In this document: positions 16,904-25,520 of the stretch, piece by piece | Position numbering within the stretch: position 1 is the stretch's first letter | Layout of the letters: every line of letters begins with the position of its first letter | Program-made: the position numbers and the translations under genes | Assembly: GCF_018918205.1 (NCBI RefSeq) | Contig: NZ_JAHLQB010000068.1 | Location: 1 to 40,445 of the forward strand | DNA: 40,445 nt | From: Lachnoclostridium sp. MSJ-17 | GTDB lineage: Bacteria; Bacillota; Clostridia; Oscillospirales; Acutalibacteraceae | Reading direction: 5' to 3' | Notes under the pieces: generated by a model | Told to the model about the DNA's origin: nothing | Databases searched by the model: none | The model's input: the letters and a program-made list of their open reading frames with translations, nothing else

Positions 16904-17039
16904 AAATGTAGGGGCTTGCATTTGTAGGGGCTTGCATTGCAAGCCCGCTGAACCAACGCTGTTTTCTTGTCCATAAGTTGATAAAAAAGCAATGTTTTGA
17001 GCAGCAACCCCGGGCGAGCAATGCTCGCCCCTACAAATG
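16904..17039. repeat. REP/BIME-like intergenic palindromic repeat
   Basis: A 16-bp unit ending TGTAGGGGCTTGCA is doubled (16904-16936). Its second copy forms a hairpin GGGCTTGC-ATT-GCAAGCCC. A second hairpin GGGCGAGC-AAT-GCTCGCCC lies at 17014-17031. CATTTGTAGGGG (16919-16930) and CCCCTACAAATG (17028-17039) are the outer perfect inverted ends, so the unit is about 120 bp with nested palindromes. It lies between uvrC and rsmD and codes for nothing evident. It resembles repetitive extragenic palindromes of gut Firmicutes. Confidence 0.75.
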
Positions 17040-17083
17040 ATTACAAAACGATTAACAAATCAGATTCAGGTGATCGCCGGAGT

Positions 17084-18907
17084 TCAACTCTCTTCCGCGT
17101 GAAAATACCTGTAGACCGCGAGCGCGCTGTCCTTTGTCATCTTCGGAGCCGCCTCAAGCTCCTCCAGATCGGCCTTGCTGATGTTGTCGACCGTGCGGAA
17201 GTATTTGAGCAGCGCCTTTGCCCTCACCTCGCCGATCCCCTCTATTGAAGTGAGAGAGCTGCGGAAGGTGTTCTTGCTGCGGCGCGCGTGGTGGTATCCG
17301 ATAGCGAAGCGGTGAACCTCGTCCTGCATTTTGCTCAGGAATGTAAAAAGCTGTCTGCGCGAATTTATCGCGATCTCGCCGCCGTCGCCCGTAACGGCGC
17401 GCGTGCGGTGCTTGTCGTCCTTGACAAGACCGAACAGCGGCACGTCGATACCGAGCTTGTTCATTACCTCTCTGACCGCGTGTACCTGTCCCGCGCCGCC
17501 GTCGAGAAGAATCAGATCGGGCAATCTGCCGAAGCCCTCGGCGTTCTCAGCCCTGCGGTACTCCTCAAAGCGCCGCGTAAGAACCTCAGCCATTGAAGCG
17601 TAGTCGTCCTGACCCTCAAAGCCCTTGATTTTGAACTTTTTATAGGCGGATTTGAGCGGTCTGCCGTTCTGATAGACGATCATTCCCGCGACGTTTTCGC
17701 TGCCGTTGAGGTTCGAGATATCGTATGACTCGATGTACTCGGGCAGAGCGTCAAGTCCGAGCACCTCTTTGAGCTCCTCAAGCACTCCGTACTCGCGCAC
17801 GGTTGCGCCCTTTTGCTGGGCGAGCGCCTCGGCGGCGTTTGAGCGGCACATGCTCACAAGCTGAGCCTGCTCTCCCCTCTTGGGCGCAGTCAGGCTAACC
17901 TTATTTCCGCGCTTTTCACTCAGCCAGCGCGCGACCTCGTCCATACCGTCCCACTCAGTATCTACGGCGACATTCTTAGGCACGTCGGGACGTAGAGTGT
18001 AGTAACGGAGAATAAACTCCTCGGTATCGCCTTCGCCGCTGTCGACGATGAAGCTCTCGCGGTCAAACAGCCTGCCGCCCTCGAAGCGGAACACCTGGAA
18101 GCAGGTCTTTGCTCCGTCGGAAAACGCTGCTATAACGTCCTCGTCGAGCACCTTGTTGGCAACGACCTTCTGCTTGTCGCTCATCTTCTTAACGGCGGCG
18201 ATTTTGTCCCTTATCCTCGCGGCGCGCTCAAATTCGAGATTCTCCGAAGCCTGTTCCATCTGCTCTGTGAGCTGCTTTACGGAATTCGACGAGCCGCCCT
18301 TGAGAAAGTCCAGCGCCTGCTCCATGCTCTCGCGGTAATCGGAGAGCTTTACCCTGCCCGTGCAGGGAGCCATGCACTGCTTGATATGGTAATTAAGACA
18401 GGGACGCGCCTTGCCGAAATCCTGAGGGAATCTGCGGTTACAGGTGGGAAGCATGAATATCTTGTTTGCCTCCTCGACCGCGCTCTTGACGTAGTAGCTG
18501 CTCTTGTACGGCCCGATGTAGGTCGCGCCGTCGTCCTGCTTTTGCAGCACATAGCTGAGCTTTCCCCAGTCTCCCGCTCCGACGCGGATATAGGAGTAGC
18601 CCTTGTCGTCCTTGAGAAGGATATTATATTTCGGGGTATGCTGCTTTATAAGGCTGCACTCGAGGATCAGCGCCTCAAATTCGCTGTCGGTGATGATATA
18701 CTCGAAGCTGTCCACGTTGTCAACCATGCGGCGCACCTTTTCGGCGTGGTTGTTCTGTGAGCCGAAGTACTGACTTACGCGGTTCTTGAGCGCCTTAGCC
18801 TTGCCTATATAGATTATCTCGCCGTCCTTTGCGTGCATTATATACACGCCCGGCAGCAAAGGCAGAGCCATTGCCTTTTTTCGCAGCTCGGAAAGTTTGG
18901 GATTCAT
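17084..18907 (-). CDS. uvrC: Excinuclease ABC subunit C (UvrC)
   Basis: UvrC makes both incisions around DNA lesions after UvrAB loading. The 607-residue protein has an N-terminal GIY-YIG nuclease (GVYIMHAKDGEIIYIGKAK), a Cys-rich zone (CNRRFPQDFGKARPCLNYHIKQCMAPC is split across about 160-185) and a UVR helix pair (LEFERAARIRDKI). An RNase H-like 5' incision domain follows (YDISNLNG, LILLDGGAGQV), then a C-terminal helix-hairpin-helix (SIEGIGEVRAKALL). The frame stays open upstream of ATG 18907, but that ATG has AAGGAA and begins at the conserved start, so the extension is rejected. It follows the HPr terminator. Confidence 0.96.
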   Translation of the reverse strand: MNPKLSELRKKAMALPLLPGVYIMHAKDGEIIYIGKAKALKNRVSQYFGSQNNHAEKVRRMVDNVDSFEYIITDSEFEALILECSLIKQHTPKYNILLKDDKGYSYIRVGAGDWGKLSYVLQKQDDGATYIGPYKSSYYVKSAVEEANKIFMLPTCNRRFPQDFGKARPCLNYHIKQCMAPCTGRVKLSDYRESMEQALDFLKGGSSNSVKQLTEQMEQASENLEFERAARIRDKIAAVKKMSDKQKVVANKVLDEDVIAAFSDGAKTCFQVFRFEGGRLFDRESFIVDSGEGDTEEFILRYYTLRPDVPKNVAVDTEWDGMDEVARWLSEKRGNKVSLTAPKRGEQAQLVSMCRSNAAEALAQQKGATVREYGVLEELKEVLGLDALPEYIESYDISNLNGSENVAGMIVYQNGRPLKSAYKKFKIKGFEGQDDYASMAEVLTRRFEEYRRAENAEGFGRLPDLILLDGGAGQVHAVREVMNKLGIDVPLFGLVKDDKHRTRAVTGDGGEIAINSRRQLFTFLSKMQDEVHRFAIGYHHARRSKNTFRSSLTSIEGIGEVRAKALLKYFRTVDNISKADLEELEAAPKMTKDSALAVYRYFHAEES

Positions 18908-18930
18908 GTGATTTCCTTCCGGTTTAAAAA

Positions 18931-18955
18931 TAAAACGGGCGAAGTTACTTCGCCC
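18931..18955 (-). terminator. Terminator after ptsH
   Basis: GGGCGAAG and CTTCGCCC (18937-18944 and 18948-18955) form a perfect 8-bp stem with a 3-base loop. On the minus strand it is followed by GTTTTATTTTT. It lies between ptsH and uvrC. Confidence 0.85.
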
Positions 18956-18983
18956 TAAAAATAATGCTTGTTTATGATTCTGA

Positions 18984-19247
18984 TTACTCAGCGAAGCCGC
19001 TCTCAACCAGAGCCGCAAGTCCCTCAACAGCGTCAGTCTCGTCGGAGCCGTCAGCAATGATCTTGATCGTAGTGCCGCCGATGATGCCCAGTGAAAGCAC
19101 ACCGAGAAGGCTCTTCGCGTTAACGCGGCGTTCTTCCTTCTCTACCCAAATGGTAGCCTTGTACTCGTTCGCCTTCTGAATGAAGAATGTCGCGGGACGA
19201 GCGTGAAGTCCGGCCTTGTTCTGAACTAAAACTTCCTTAACATACAT
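18984..19247 (-). CDS. ptsH: Phosphocarrier protein HPr
   Basis: HPr carries phosphate from enzyme I to sugar-specific PTS components. In Firmicutes, Ser-phosphorylated HPr is the CcpA corepressor. The ATG at 19247 (MYVKEVLVQNK) is preferred over one at 19274 because a GAGGG lies before it and homologues start here, giving 87 residues. AGLHARPA carries the catalytic His15, and NAKSLLGVLSLGI carries the regulatory Ser46. Both sites being present argues against Crh. No ptsI is adjacent; the gene is monocistronic between a consensus promoter and a terminator. Confidence 0.94.
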   Translation of the reverse strand: MYVKEVLVQNKAGLHARPATFFIQKANEYKATIWVEKEERRVNAKSLLGVLSLGIIGGTTIKIIADGSDETDAVEGLAALVESGFAE

Positions 19248-19321
19248 TTTTATTACCCTCTTCTCTAAATACATAAATTTAGTTTCGTAGTTTACCCTCG
19301 GAAGGGACTTATAACGCTACT

Positions 19322-19350
19322 ATTATAATATTTTTTTCGTGGAAGGTCAA
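19322..19350 (-). promoter_or_regulatory. Sigma-A promoter of ptsH
   Basis: On the minus strand TTGACC (19350-19345) and TATAAT (19327-19322) are separated by 17 bases, about 75 bp before the HPr start. Confidence 0.85.
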
Positions 19351-19487
19351 TAAGAATATTCAATTTCGTGCTTATAATCACCACTGAGAATGAATTTATT
19401 CGGTTTATTGTGCATTTTTACAAAAAATATACAGTTATGTTATTTTAAAAATCAAAAGGTTAGAATAACGGCGCGGAAATTTGTTGA

Positions 19488-20174
19488 TTACTCCGTGGTT
19501 TTCAACAGGTCCGGGCGTTTTTGCGCAGTGACCTCAAGGCTCTTTTCCCTGCGCCATTTCTCTATATTCGCGTGGTGGCCGCTGAGAAGCACCTCCGGCA
19601 CCTCCATGCCCCTCCACTCGGCGGGCTTTGTGTACTGCGGGTACTCGAGCAGCCCGTTGAAATGGCTCTCCTCCGTGAAGCACTCGTTGTTCGTAAGCAC
19701 ACCGGGAACCATTCTGCACAGCGCGTCCGCAAATACCATCGCGGGAATCTCGCCGCCGGTGAGCACGTAGTCGCCTATAGATATCTCCTCGTCGATGAAC
19801 ATATCGAGCAAGCGCTGGTCTACGCCTTCGTAGTGACCGCAGAGTATCGCGATATTCTCCTCCGCACTCAGCTCGCGCAGGCGCTGCTGACAGAGAGTTT
19901 TGCCCTGCGGAGACATATAAATAAACCTCGGGCGGCTGCCTGTTTCCTCGCAGATGTGCTCAAAGCACAGCGCGATTGGCTCAGCCTTCATCAGCATGCC
20001 CATTCCGCCTCCGTAGGGGCTGTCGTCGACGCGGCGGTGCTTGTCAAAGGCAAAATCGCGGAGCTGATGGGTGTGTATCTCGACGGCTCCGCTTTTCTGC
20101 GCGCGTCCGATTATGCTGTCGCCGAGCACCGGCTCGAACATCTCGGGAAAGAGAGTGATGATGTCAATCCTCAT
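19488..20174 (-). CDS. trmD: tRNA (guanine37-N1)-methyltransferase TrmD
   Basis: TrmD makes m1G37 in tRNAs reading CNN codons, preventing +1 frameshifts. The 228-residue protein has the SPOUT knot signatures ILCGHYEGVDQRLLD and EISIGDYVLTGGEIPAMVF and the N-terminal MRIDIITLFPEMF. ATG 20174 overlaps the end of rimM by 11 bp, implying coupled translation. In most Firmicutes rimM-trmD follow rpsP and khpA; here they close a repair and ribosome-assembly operon, with rpsP-khpA 9 kb away on the other strand. Confidence 0.97.
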   Translation of the reverse strand: MRIDIITLFPEMFEPVLGDSIIGRAQKSGAVEIHTHQLRDFAFDKHRRVDDSPYGGGMGMLMKAEPIALCFEHICEETGSRPRFIYMSPQGKTLCQQRLRELSAEENIAILCGHYEGVDQRLLDMFIDEEISIGDYVLTGGEIPAMVFADALCRMVPGVLTNNECFTEESHFNGLLEYPQYTKPAEWRGMEVPEVLLSGHHANIEKWRREKSLEVTAQKRPDLLKTTE

Positions 20175-20679
20175 CGTCAAAAATTCCTTTCATCGGACGG
20201 AGCAGGACATATCCGCCGTCGGTGTTGATCTCGATAACGACCTCGTCGATCACCGGCGCGAGGTATTTCTTTCCGCCGCCGTCCGTAATTTCGTAAACGT
20301 CGTTCGCGCCTGTGCGCAGCACGTCGGTCAGAGTGCCGTAGACCTTGCCGCTGTCAGCGTCGCGGATCTCAAGCCCCAGCAAGTCCTGTACAAAATGCAC
20401 GCCCTCGCCGAGGTTGATGTCGTCGCGGTTGATGTACACAGTCTTTCCGCGCAGACGCTCGGCTTCCTCGATCGTGTCGACGCCCTTGATTTTCGCGAGG
20501 GTGATGTTCTTGTGCGGACGGCTCTTGACCTCTATGACTGCCGCGCCGTCCGGGTCGAGGTAGAGCTTCTTGAAGGCGCAGAGAAATTCGGGTGAGTCGC
20601 ACCACGGCTCAATTCTCAGCTCGCCCTTTATTCCGTGTGTTCCGACGATTCTGCCGGTTTCCAAAAATTGCTTTTTCAT
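20164..20679 (-). CDS. rimM: Ribosome maturation factor RimM
   Basis: RimM binds ribosomal protein S19 and assists assembly of the 30S head. The 171-residue protein has the N-terminal ETGRIVGTHGIKGELRIEP barrel and the C-terminal PRC-barrel (GVHFVQDLLGLEIRDADSGKVYGTLTDVL...), plus the conserved end (YLAPVIDEVVIEINTDGGYVLL). It lies 14 bp downstream of mutS2 and overlaps trmD. Confidence 0.95.
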   Translation of the reverse strand: MKKQFLETGRIVGTHGIKGELRIEPWCDSPEFLCAFKKLYLDPDGAAVIEVKSRPHKNITLAKIKGVDTIEEAERLRGKTVYINRDDINLGEGVHFVQDLLGLEIRDADSGKVYGTLTDVLRTGANDVYEITDGGGKKYLAPVIDEVVIEINTDGGYVLLRPMKGIFDDED

Positions 20680-20693
20680 ATCTAAACTCCGAT

Positions 20694-23057
20694 TTATTTA
20701 AGTTCGACGATAGTCACGCCGTCCTCGCCCTCTCCGAAGGTGCCGAGCCGGTGCGACTTGACGTGCTTGTTTGTGCGCAGGAATTGATTTATCTCGCGGC
20801 GCAGCACGCCCGTGCCCTTGCCGTGAATGATCGTCAGCTTGCCCACGCCCGAGAGCATCGCGTTGTCGATCGCCTTGTCGACGATATTCACCGCGTCGAA
20901 GCCTGTTTCGCCTCGGACGTCGATCTCTGTCTCGGGGCGCACGTCCATGCGGCTCGGCACTCGACGCGTCGACGAGAAGCGGTCAGCCTTCGGCTTGATT
21001 TGAGATTTGAGCAGGCGCAGGTTCTTTATGTCCACGCGCGTTTTTATTATTCCCGCCTGAACCAGCACCTGACCGTCCTTGTTGGGCGGCGCGAGCACCG
21101 TGGCGTTCTTGTCTATGTCATATATGAGCACAGTGTCGCCGACCTTGAGCGGGCGCGGAAGCACATACTCCTCGTCGGGCGTGTTTTTGAGCTTTACGGG
21201 GTCTGCGTGGGCTTCCATGCGGTTGATGTCCTGCCGCAGCTTCGTGCGCTGTTCGGCGGTCATCTCCTTTTCGCGGCGCGCCTTTTCGATCTCCTCGATC
21301 AGAGCGTCCGCCTGCGCCCTTGTCCGCGATACTATCCGCTGAGCTTCCTGCTTCGCACGTTCGATCTCGCGCTCCGCGTCCTCTCTTGCGCGTCTCGCTT
21401 CGTTCTCGGCTCTCTGCTTCTCGGTGTTCGCCTTCGCGGTCAGGCGGTTGGCGTTCTCGACCTGCCTTTCAAGGCTCTGCCGCTGCTGCTCAAGCTTTCC
21501 GACGACGTCCTCAAACTGACGGCTCTCGGTCGAGACAAGCTCCTTTGCGCGGTCGACTATGGACGCGTCCATTCCGAGCCGCTTTGAAATAGCGAAGGCG
21601 TTGCTCTTTCCGGGAACGCCTATGAGCAGGCGGTACGTCGGCTGCAATGTAGCGACGTCGAATTCGCAGCAGCCGTTTTCAACTCCCTCTGTGCGGAGAG
21701 CAAATTCCTTGAGCTCAGCGTAGTGCGTGGTCGACGCGATTTTAGCGTGCTTTTCGCGCAGTCTTTCGAGAATCGCCGTAGCGAGAGCCGCGCCCTCGAC
21801 GGGGTCCGTACCCGCGCCCAGCTCGTCGATAAGACAGAGAGAACCTGCGTTGGCGAGCTTAAGTATCTGTATGATATTCGTCATGTGCGCCGAAAATGTG
21901 GACAGACTCTGCTCAATGCTCTGCTCGTCGCCGATATCGACAAGAACCCTGCGGAACACGCTGAGCTCGCTGTTGTCCGCGCAGGGAACGAGCAGTCCGC
22001 ACATAGCCATAAGAGTAAAAAGTCCGAGGGTCTTGAGAGTGACGGTCTTGCCGCCGGTGTTCGGACCCGTGATGACGAGGGTATCAAAGCTCTTGCCGAG
22101 GGTGATGTCCACCGGCACTACCCTGTCCTTCGGGATAAGCGGGTGACGCGCCTGACGGATATTGACCTCGCCGCGGTCGTTCATAACAGGACGGCTCGCT
22201 CTCATGGAGTACGCAAGATCAGCCTTCGCGAAGATGAAATTAAGCTGTGCGAGGTTCTTATAGCTGCGGATAATGCTGTCCGCGAACTCGCCCGCGTTTG
22301 CGCTGAGGTCAAAGAGAATGCGCTCGATCTCTTCTTCCTCCTTGCCGCGGAGAACCTTTATGTCGTTATTCGCCTGCACGACGCCCATCGGCTCGATAAA
22401 AACCGTCTGACCCGAGGCGGAGGTGTCGTGAACAAGACCGGGCACGTTGTTGCGGCACTCTGACTTTACGGGTACGACGTACCTTCCGTCGCGCTGGGTC
22501 ACTATAGCGTCCTGCAAATATTTGATGTATTTTGAGCTGTGTATGATTTTGTCGAGGGTCTCGCGCGCCTTTGAGGAAGCGGTGCGGATTTTGCGGCGGA
22601 TATCCGAGAGCGCGGGACTCGCCTTGTCGGAGATCTCGTCCTCGCTGATGATCGCGGTGGTTATCCTCTCCTCGAGGTATTTGTTCGAAACAAGTCCGCT
22701 GAAATAGCCGTCGAGAGCGGTCTCGACCGAAGCGCAGCGGCTGTGCCACTCCCTGACGGTCCGGATAACGTGCATCGTGCGCGCGATCGAGAGCAGCTCG
22801 CCTGTACTCAGACAGCCGCCGGCTTCCGCCCTTCTCAGACTTGAGGCGCAGTTTGCCGCTCCTCCGAACGACGGCGCTCCGAATCTGCCGCTGAGGGCAA
22901 CAGCGTCGTCGGTCTGCTTCAGCAGCAGCTCGACCCGTTTGAGGTCAAACTGCGGCTCGAGGTTGAGAGCCTCTTGTTTTGCGTCCTCGATAGTCGTCAT
23001 CGCTGCCAATCTTTCGAGTATTTTATCAAGTTCAAGCGTTTTGTAATTACGGTTCAT
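20694..23057 (-). CDS. mutS2: Endonuclease MutS2
   Basis: MutS2 is a MutS paralogue without the mismatch-recognition domain. It acts on recombination intermediates and, in B. subtilis, on collided ribosomes. The 787-residue protein has the core/lever region (1-300), Walker A GPNTGGKT (about 335), Walker B region IDELGAGTDP, a long Arg/Glu/Ala coiled coil (about 520-620) and a C-terminal Smr nuclease domain (EIDVRGETGFDA..., IIHGKGTGVLR). It starts only a few bases after recO and precedes rimM, a neighbour set that suits either DNA repair or ribosome rescue. Confidence 0.96.
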   Translation of the reverse strand: MNRNYKTLELDKILERLAAMTTIEDAKQEALNLEPQFDLKRVELLLKQTDDAVALSGRFGAPSFGGAANCASSLRRAEAGGCLSTGELLSIARTMHVIRTVREWHSRCASVETALDGYFSGLVSNKYLEERITTAIISEDEISDKASPALSDIRRKIRTASSKARETLDKIIHSSKYIKYLQDAIVTQRDGRYVVPVKSECRNNVPGLVHDTSASGQTVFIEPMGVVQANNDIKVLRGKEEEEIERILFDLSANAGEFADSIIRSYKNLAQLNFIFAKADLAYSMRASRPVMNDRGEVNIRQARHPLIPKDRVVPVDITLGKSFDTLVITGPNTGGKTVTLKTLGLFTLMAMCGLLVPCADNSELSVFRRVLVDIGDEQSIEQSLSTFSAHMTNIIQILKLANAGSLCLIDELGAGTDPVEGAALATAILERLREKHAKIASTTHYAELKEFALRTEGVENGCCEFDVATLQPTYRLLIGVPGKSNAFAISKRLGMDASIVDRAKELVSTESRQFEDVVGKLEQQRQSLERQVENANRLTAKANTEKQRAENEARRAREDAEREIERAKQEAQRIVSRTRAQADALIEEIEKARREKEMTAEQRTKLRQDINRMEAHADPVKLKNTPDEEYVLPRPLKVGDTVLIYDIDKNATVLAPPNKDGQVLVQAGIIKTRVDIKNLRLLKSQIKPKADRFSSTRRVPSRMDVRPETEIDVRGETGFDAVNIVDKAIDNAMLSGVGKLTIIHGKGTGVLRREINQFLRTNKHVKSHRLGTFGEGEDGVTIVELK

Positions 23058-23061
23058 AGTT

Positions 23062-23808
23062 TCACCCGTTAGTAATGGTTTTATAAAAATTCAATGCCTG
23101 AAAATCCCTGTCTAGCTGACATCTCAGGTAAAGCTCCGTGGCGTTGTTCAGCATTCTCAGTCCCTCGTCCGACAGAGCGAACGAGAACAGCTTTGAGTCC
23201 TCGGCAAAAACCGTGTGGCGCAGAGCGGTCAGAGCCGCCTCGCTGAGCGGAGCGACCTTGTCGGAGCTGCGGCGGCAATTGCAGCATTCGAGCTTGCCCT
23301 CGCGAGGGAGAAAATAAACAAGCGGCGCGGAATAAGCTCCGCATTTGCGGCACATCAGCAGGTCCGGCTTGTAGCCTGCCATGCACATGTACCTCATCTC
23401 GAAGCATGCCTTTACCAGCAGCTCGCCGCGCTTGTTTTCCGAAAGCAGGTAAACAGAATTGAGAAACAGCCGCAGGAATTCGTCGGCAGGCTGTTCTCTC
23501 GGGCAGATGTGCCGGGCGATCTCGCAGAAATACTGAACAAGGCACATCTTGCGCACGTCATGGCGCAGCTTCGAGAAAATCCTGAGCGTCTTTGCGTCGC
23601 CTACTATGTAATTCTCCCGGCTCTTGTAAAGCGTGAGACGGGAGTAGGAAAGCAGCGAGGTCGCGGAGCATTTCGCGCTGTCGAGCTTTTTCGCGCCGCG
23701 CGCAAACGCCTTTACCACGCCGTTCGAGCGCGTCAGAACCCAGACGAGCCTGTCGTTTTCACCGATATTCTGTTCTCTGATAATCAGTCCGTCCGTCTGG
23801 AATTTCAT
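23062..23808 (-). CDS. recO: DNA repair protein RecO
   Basis: RecO helps RecR load RecA onto SSB-covered single strands. The 248-residue protein starts MKFQTDGLIIREQNIGENDRLVWVLT (OB-fold). A central helical part is followed by a four-Cys zinc site (CRKCGAYSAP...ECCNCRR). The frame stays open upstream to 23946, but ATG 23808 has GGGAG 7 bases upstream and matches the family start. The upstream part codes a different small protein in another frame (YqzL-like), with a 50-bp overlap. Confidence 0.93.
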   Translation of the reverse strand: MKFQTDGLIIREQNIGENDRLVWVLTRSNGVVKAFARGAKKLDSAKCSATSLLSYSRLTLYKSRENYIVGDAKTLRIFSKLRHDVRKMCLVQYFCEIARHICPREQPADEFLRLFLNSVYLLSENKRGELLVKACFEMRYMCMAGYKPDLLMCRKCGAYSAPLVYFLPREGKLECCNCRRSSDKVAPLSEAALTALRHTVFAEDSKLFSFALSDEGLRMLNNATELYLRCQLDRDFQALNFYKTITNG

Positions 23809-23932
23809 CGTCAATCTCCCTGAGCACCGTGTCCGCGCCTGTGTCAGCGGCGTTCTGAATGCTTTTGTAACGGATATAGTCGAGCACGCTGCCCGTCGTG
23901 AAAAACACCTGCCACATATACCATTCCTCCAT
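23759..23932 (-). CDS. yqzL: YqzL-like small protein overlapping recO
   Basis: This 57-residue frame starts at ATG 23932 (MEEWYMWQVFFTTGSVLDYI), with GAGG about 8 bases upstream, and ends at TGA 23761-23759 inside recO. YqzL proteins are about 45-50 residues, begin with a W.VF..TG....Y pattern, and lie between era and recO in Bacillus and clostridia. Both the pattern and the position fit here. The tail is acidic (LREIDDEIPDG). The function of the family is unknown. Its end overlaps recO by 50 bp in a different frame, pointing to coupled translation. Confidence 0.75.
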   Translation of the reverse strand: MEEWYMWQVFFTTGSVLDYIRYKSIQNAADTGADTVLREIDDEIPDGRTDYQRTEYR

Positions 23933-24028
23933 AACAACACCTCCATAGAATAGTGTCGCGCGGAAGCGGCGGTTTATGGCTGGTAAATATTTTTTATCCG
24001 CGCTTTAGTACGCGAATTTGCTCAAGTC

Positions 24029-24946
24029 TTACTTGTCGAAGTTGCGCTCATCGTAGCCGAAGTTCTGAACGAGCTGCGCGCGGTTGCGCCAATCCTCCTT
24101 GACCTTGACCCACGTCTGCAAAAAAACCTTGCAGTCAAAGAAGCGCTCTATATCCTGACGCGCGTAGGTGCTGATTTTTTTGAGCATCGCGCCGTTTTTG
24201 CCGATGATGATGCGCTTGTGGGTATCGCGCTCGCAGTAGATAGTCGCGTCGATGTCGAGGATACCGTTGTCGCGCGTTTTCATCTTTTCGATCAGAACCG
24301 CGGTGCCGTGCGGAATCTCTTTGTCGCAGAGGCGCAGCAGCTTTTCGCGGATAAGCTCTGAAACGATAACGCGCTCGGGCTGGTCGGTGAGGGTGTCGTC
24401 GTCAAAGAAATGACCGCCCTCGGACGACTGCTTTTTCAGCTCGTCGAGCAGTTCGTTCATGCCGCTGCCGTCCTGTGCGCTCACGGGAACCACCGTCTCA
24501 AAATCGTAAAGCTGCGAATAGGTGAGGATCTGCTTCATCAGCGCGTCCTTTTCTTTGAGCATATCGATTTTGTTGATAGCGAGGATCGCCGGCATTCCGA
24601 TAGACTTGAATTTTTCGATCAGCGACAGATCCGCCGGAGACGGCTCCTTGCCCGCTTCGACCACGAGCATGCAGCAGTCTACGCCGCCGACGCTCTCATT
24701 AACGGAGCGAACCATGTATTTGCCGAGAGTGTTCTTCGGCTTGTGCATGCCCGGTGTGTCGAAAAACACGATCTGGTACTCGCCGTCAGTCAGCACGCCC
24801 GTAATGCGGTTGCGCGTCGTCTGGGGCTTTGAGGAAACTATCGCTATCTTCTGCCCGAGAAGGCGGTTGAGTATCGAGCTTTTGCCGACATTCGGTCTGC
24901 CGACGATCGCGATAAACGCGCTTTTGCCGTTTGTATCGTATTGCAT
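24029..24946 (-). CDS. era: GTPase Era
   Basis: Era is an essential GTPase for 16S rRNA 3'-end maturation and 30S assembly. The 305-residue protein has G1 GRPNVGKSS, G2 TTRNRITG, G3 DTPGMHKP and G4 NKIDML in the first ~170 residues. A C-terminal KH domain holds the IIGKNGAMLKKI loop. It has a normal length and start (ATG 24946, GAGGTG upstream). It is preceded by a hairpin terminator after dgkA, so it may depend on read-through or its own weak promoter. The 97 bp between it and yqzL hold no gene. Confidence 0.97.
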   Translation of the reverse strand: MQYDTNGKSAFIAIVGRPNVGKSSILNRLLGQKIAIVSSKPQTTRNRITGVLTDGEYQIVFFDTPGMHKPKNTLGKYMVRSVNESVGGVDCCMLVVEAGKEPSPADLSLIEKFKSIGMPAILAINKIDMLKEKDALMKQILTYSQLYDFETVVPVSAQDGSGMNELLDELKKQSSEGGHFFDDDTLTDQPERVIVSELIREKLLRLCDKEIPHGTAVLIEKMKTRDNGILDIDATIYCERDTHKRIIIGKNGAMLKKISTYARQDIERFFDCKVFLQTWVKVKEDWRNRAQLVQNFGYDERNFDK

Positions 24947-25010
24947 GAGAACACCTCGTTTGTATTATTTGTATTTATTATTTCAGTATAACACAAAAAA
25001 ACGCGCAAGA

Positions 25011-25038
25011 AAAGGGCTAACGCGAAGTTTAGCCCTTT
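25011..25038 (-). terminator. Terminator overlapping the end of dgkA
   Basis: AAAGGGCTAA (25011-25020) and TTAGCCCTTT (25029-25038) form a perfect 10-bp stem with an 8-base loop. On the minus strand it is followed by TCTTGCGCGTTTTTTT. The 5' arm contains the last codons and stop of dgkA. Confidence 0.75.
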
Positions 25039-25520
25039 GGTTTGCTTTTTTTACGAATTTTTCCCCATATTTCTCTCGGTCCGAGCGCGACAAAAAACAC
25101 CGAGATCACCGCCGACAGCAACAGCGCCGCCGCCAAAATCGGATTTGCCGCGAAAAAACCGAACATAGCCGCAAACGCCGCCGCGTTCCAGAAGAACACG
25201 ACCGCAACCGCGACCGCCGCGAGAGCGAACACAAGCACCGCCGCCGCGGAAATATCCTTTGCGATACGGATGTAGTAGGTTCTCTCCTTCGTAATCAGAT
25301 CACAGACGGTCTCGAGAGCGGTATTGAACAGCTCCGCGGAAATCACCGCCGCGATAAGCACGATAAGCACGCCGTACTGAGCGGCGTCCAGCTCAAAAAA
25401 CGGCGACAGCAGCAGCACATAAAACGCCGCCGCGAGATGAAACCGCAGATGAGCCTCCGTACAGACAGCGTCCCAAAAGCCGCGGAACGCGTAAAAAAAG
25501 CTGAGAAGCTGTTTTTTCAT
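25029..25520 (-). CDS. dgkA: Diacylglycerol/undecaprenol kinase, DgkA family
   Basis: In Gram-positives this family mainly phosphorylates undecaprenol to the peptidoglycan lipid carrier. The 163-residue membrane protein has an N-terminal amphipathic part (FRGFWDAVCTEAHLRFHLAAA), the signature ELFNTALETVCDLI (E..N(T/A)..E) and RIAKDISAAAVLV. It is longer than the ~125 residues usual in bacilli because of two further hydrophobic segments at the C-terminus. Its start overlaps the ybeY stop, as in the common phoH-ybeY-dgkA-era order. Confidence 0.9.
   Translation of the reverse strand: MKKQLLSFFYAFRGFWDAVCTEAHLRFHLAAAFYVLLLSPFFELDAAQYGVLIVLIAAVISAELFNTALETVCDLITKERTYYIRIAKDISAAAVLVFALAAVAVAVVFFWNAAAFAAMFGFFAANPILAAALLLSAVISVFFVALGPREIWGKIRKKSKPKG

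Noticed and set aside
18908-19102. 65-residue extension of uvrC
   Set aside because: It runs through the ptsH terminator and into ptsH; the conserved UvrC start with Shine-Dalgarno is at 18907.
23809-23946. N-terminal extension of recO
   Set aside because: Family start and Shine-Dalgarno are at 23808; the extension is out of frame with the better supported YqzL-like gene.
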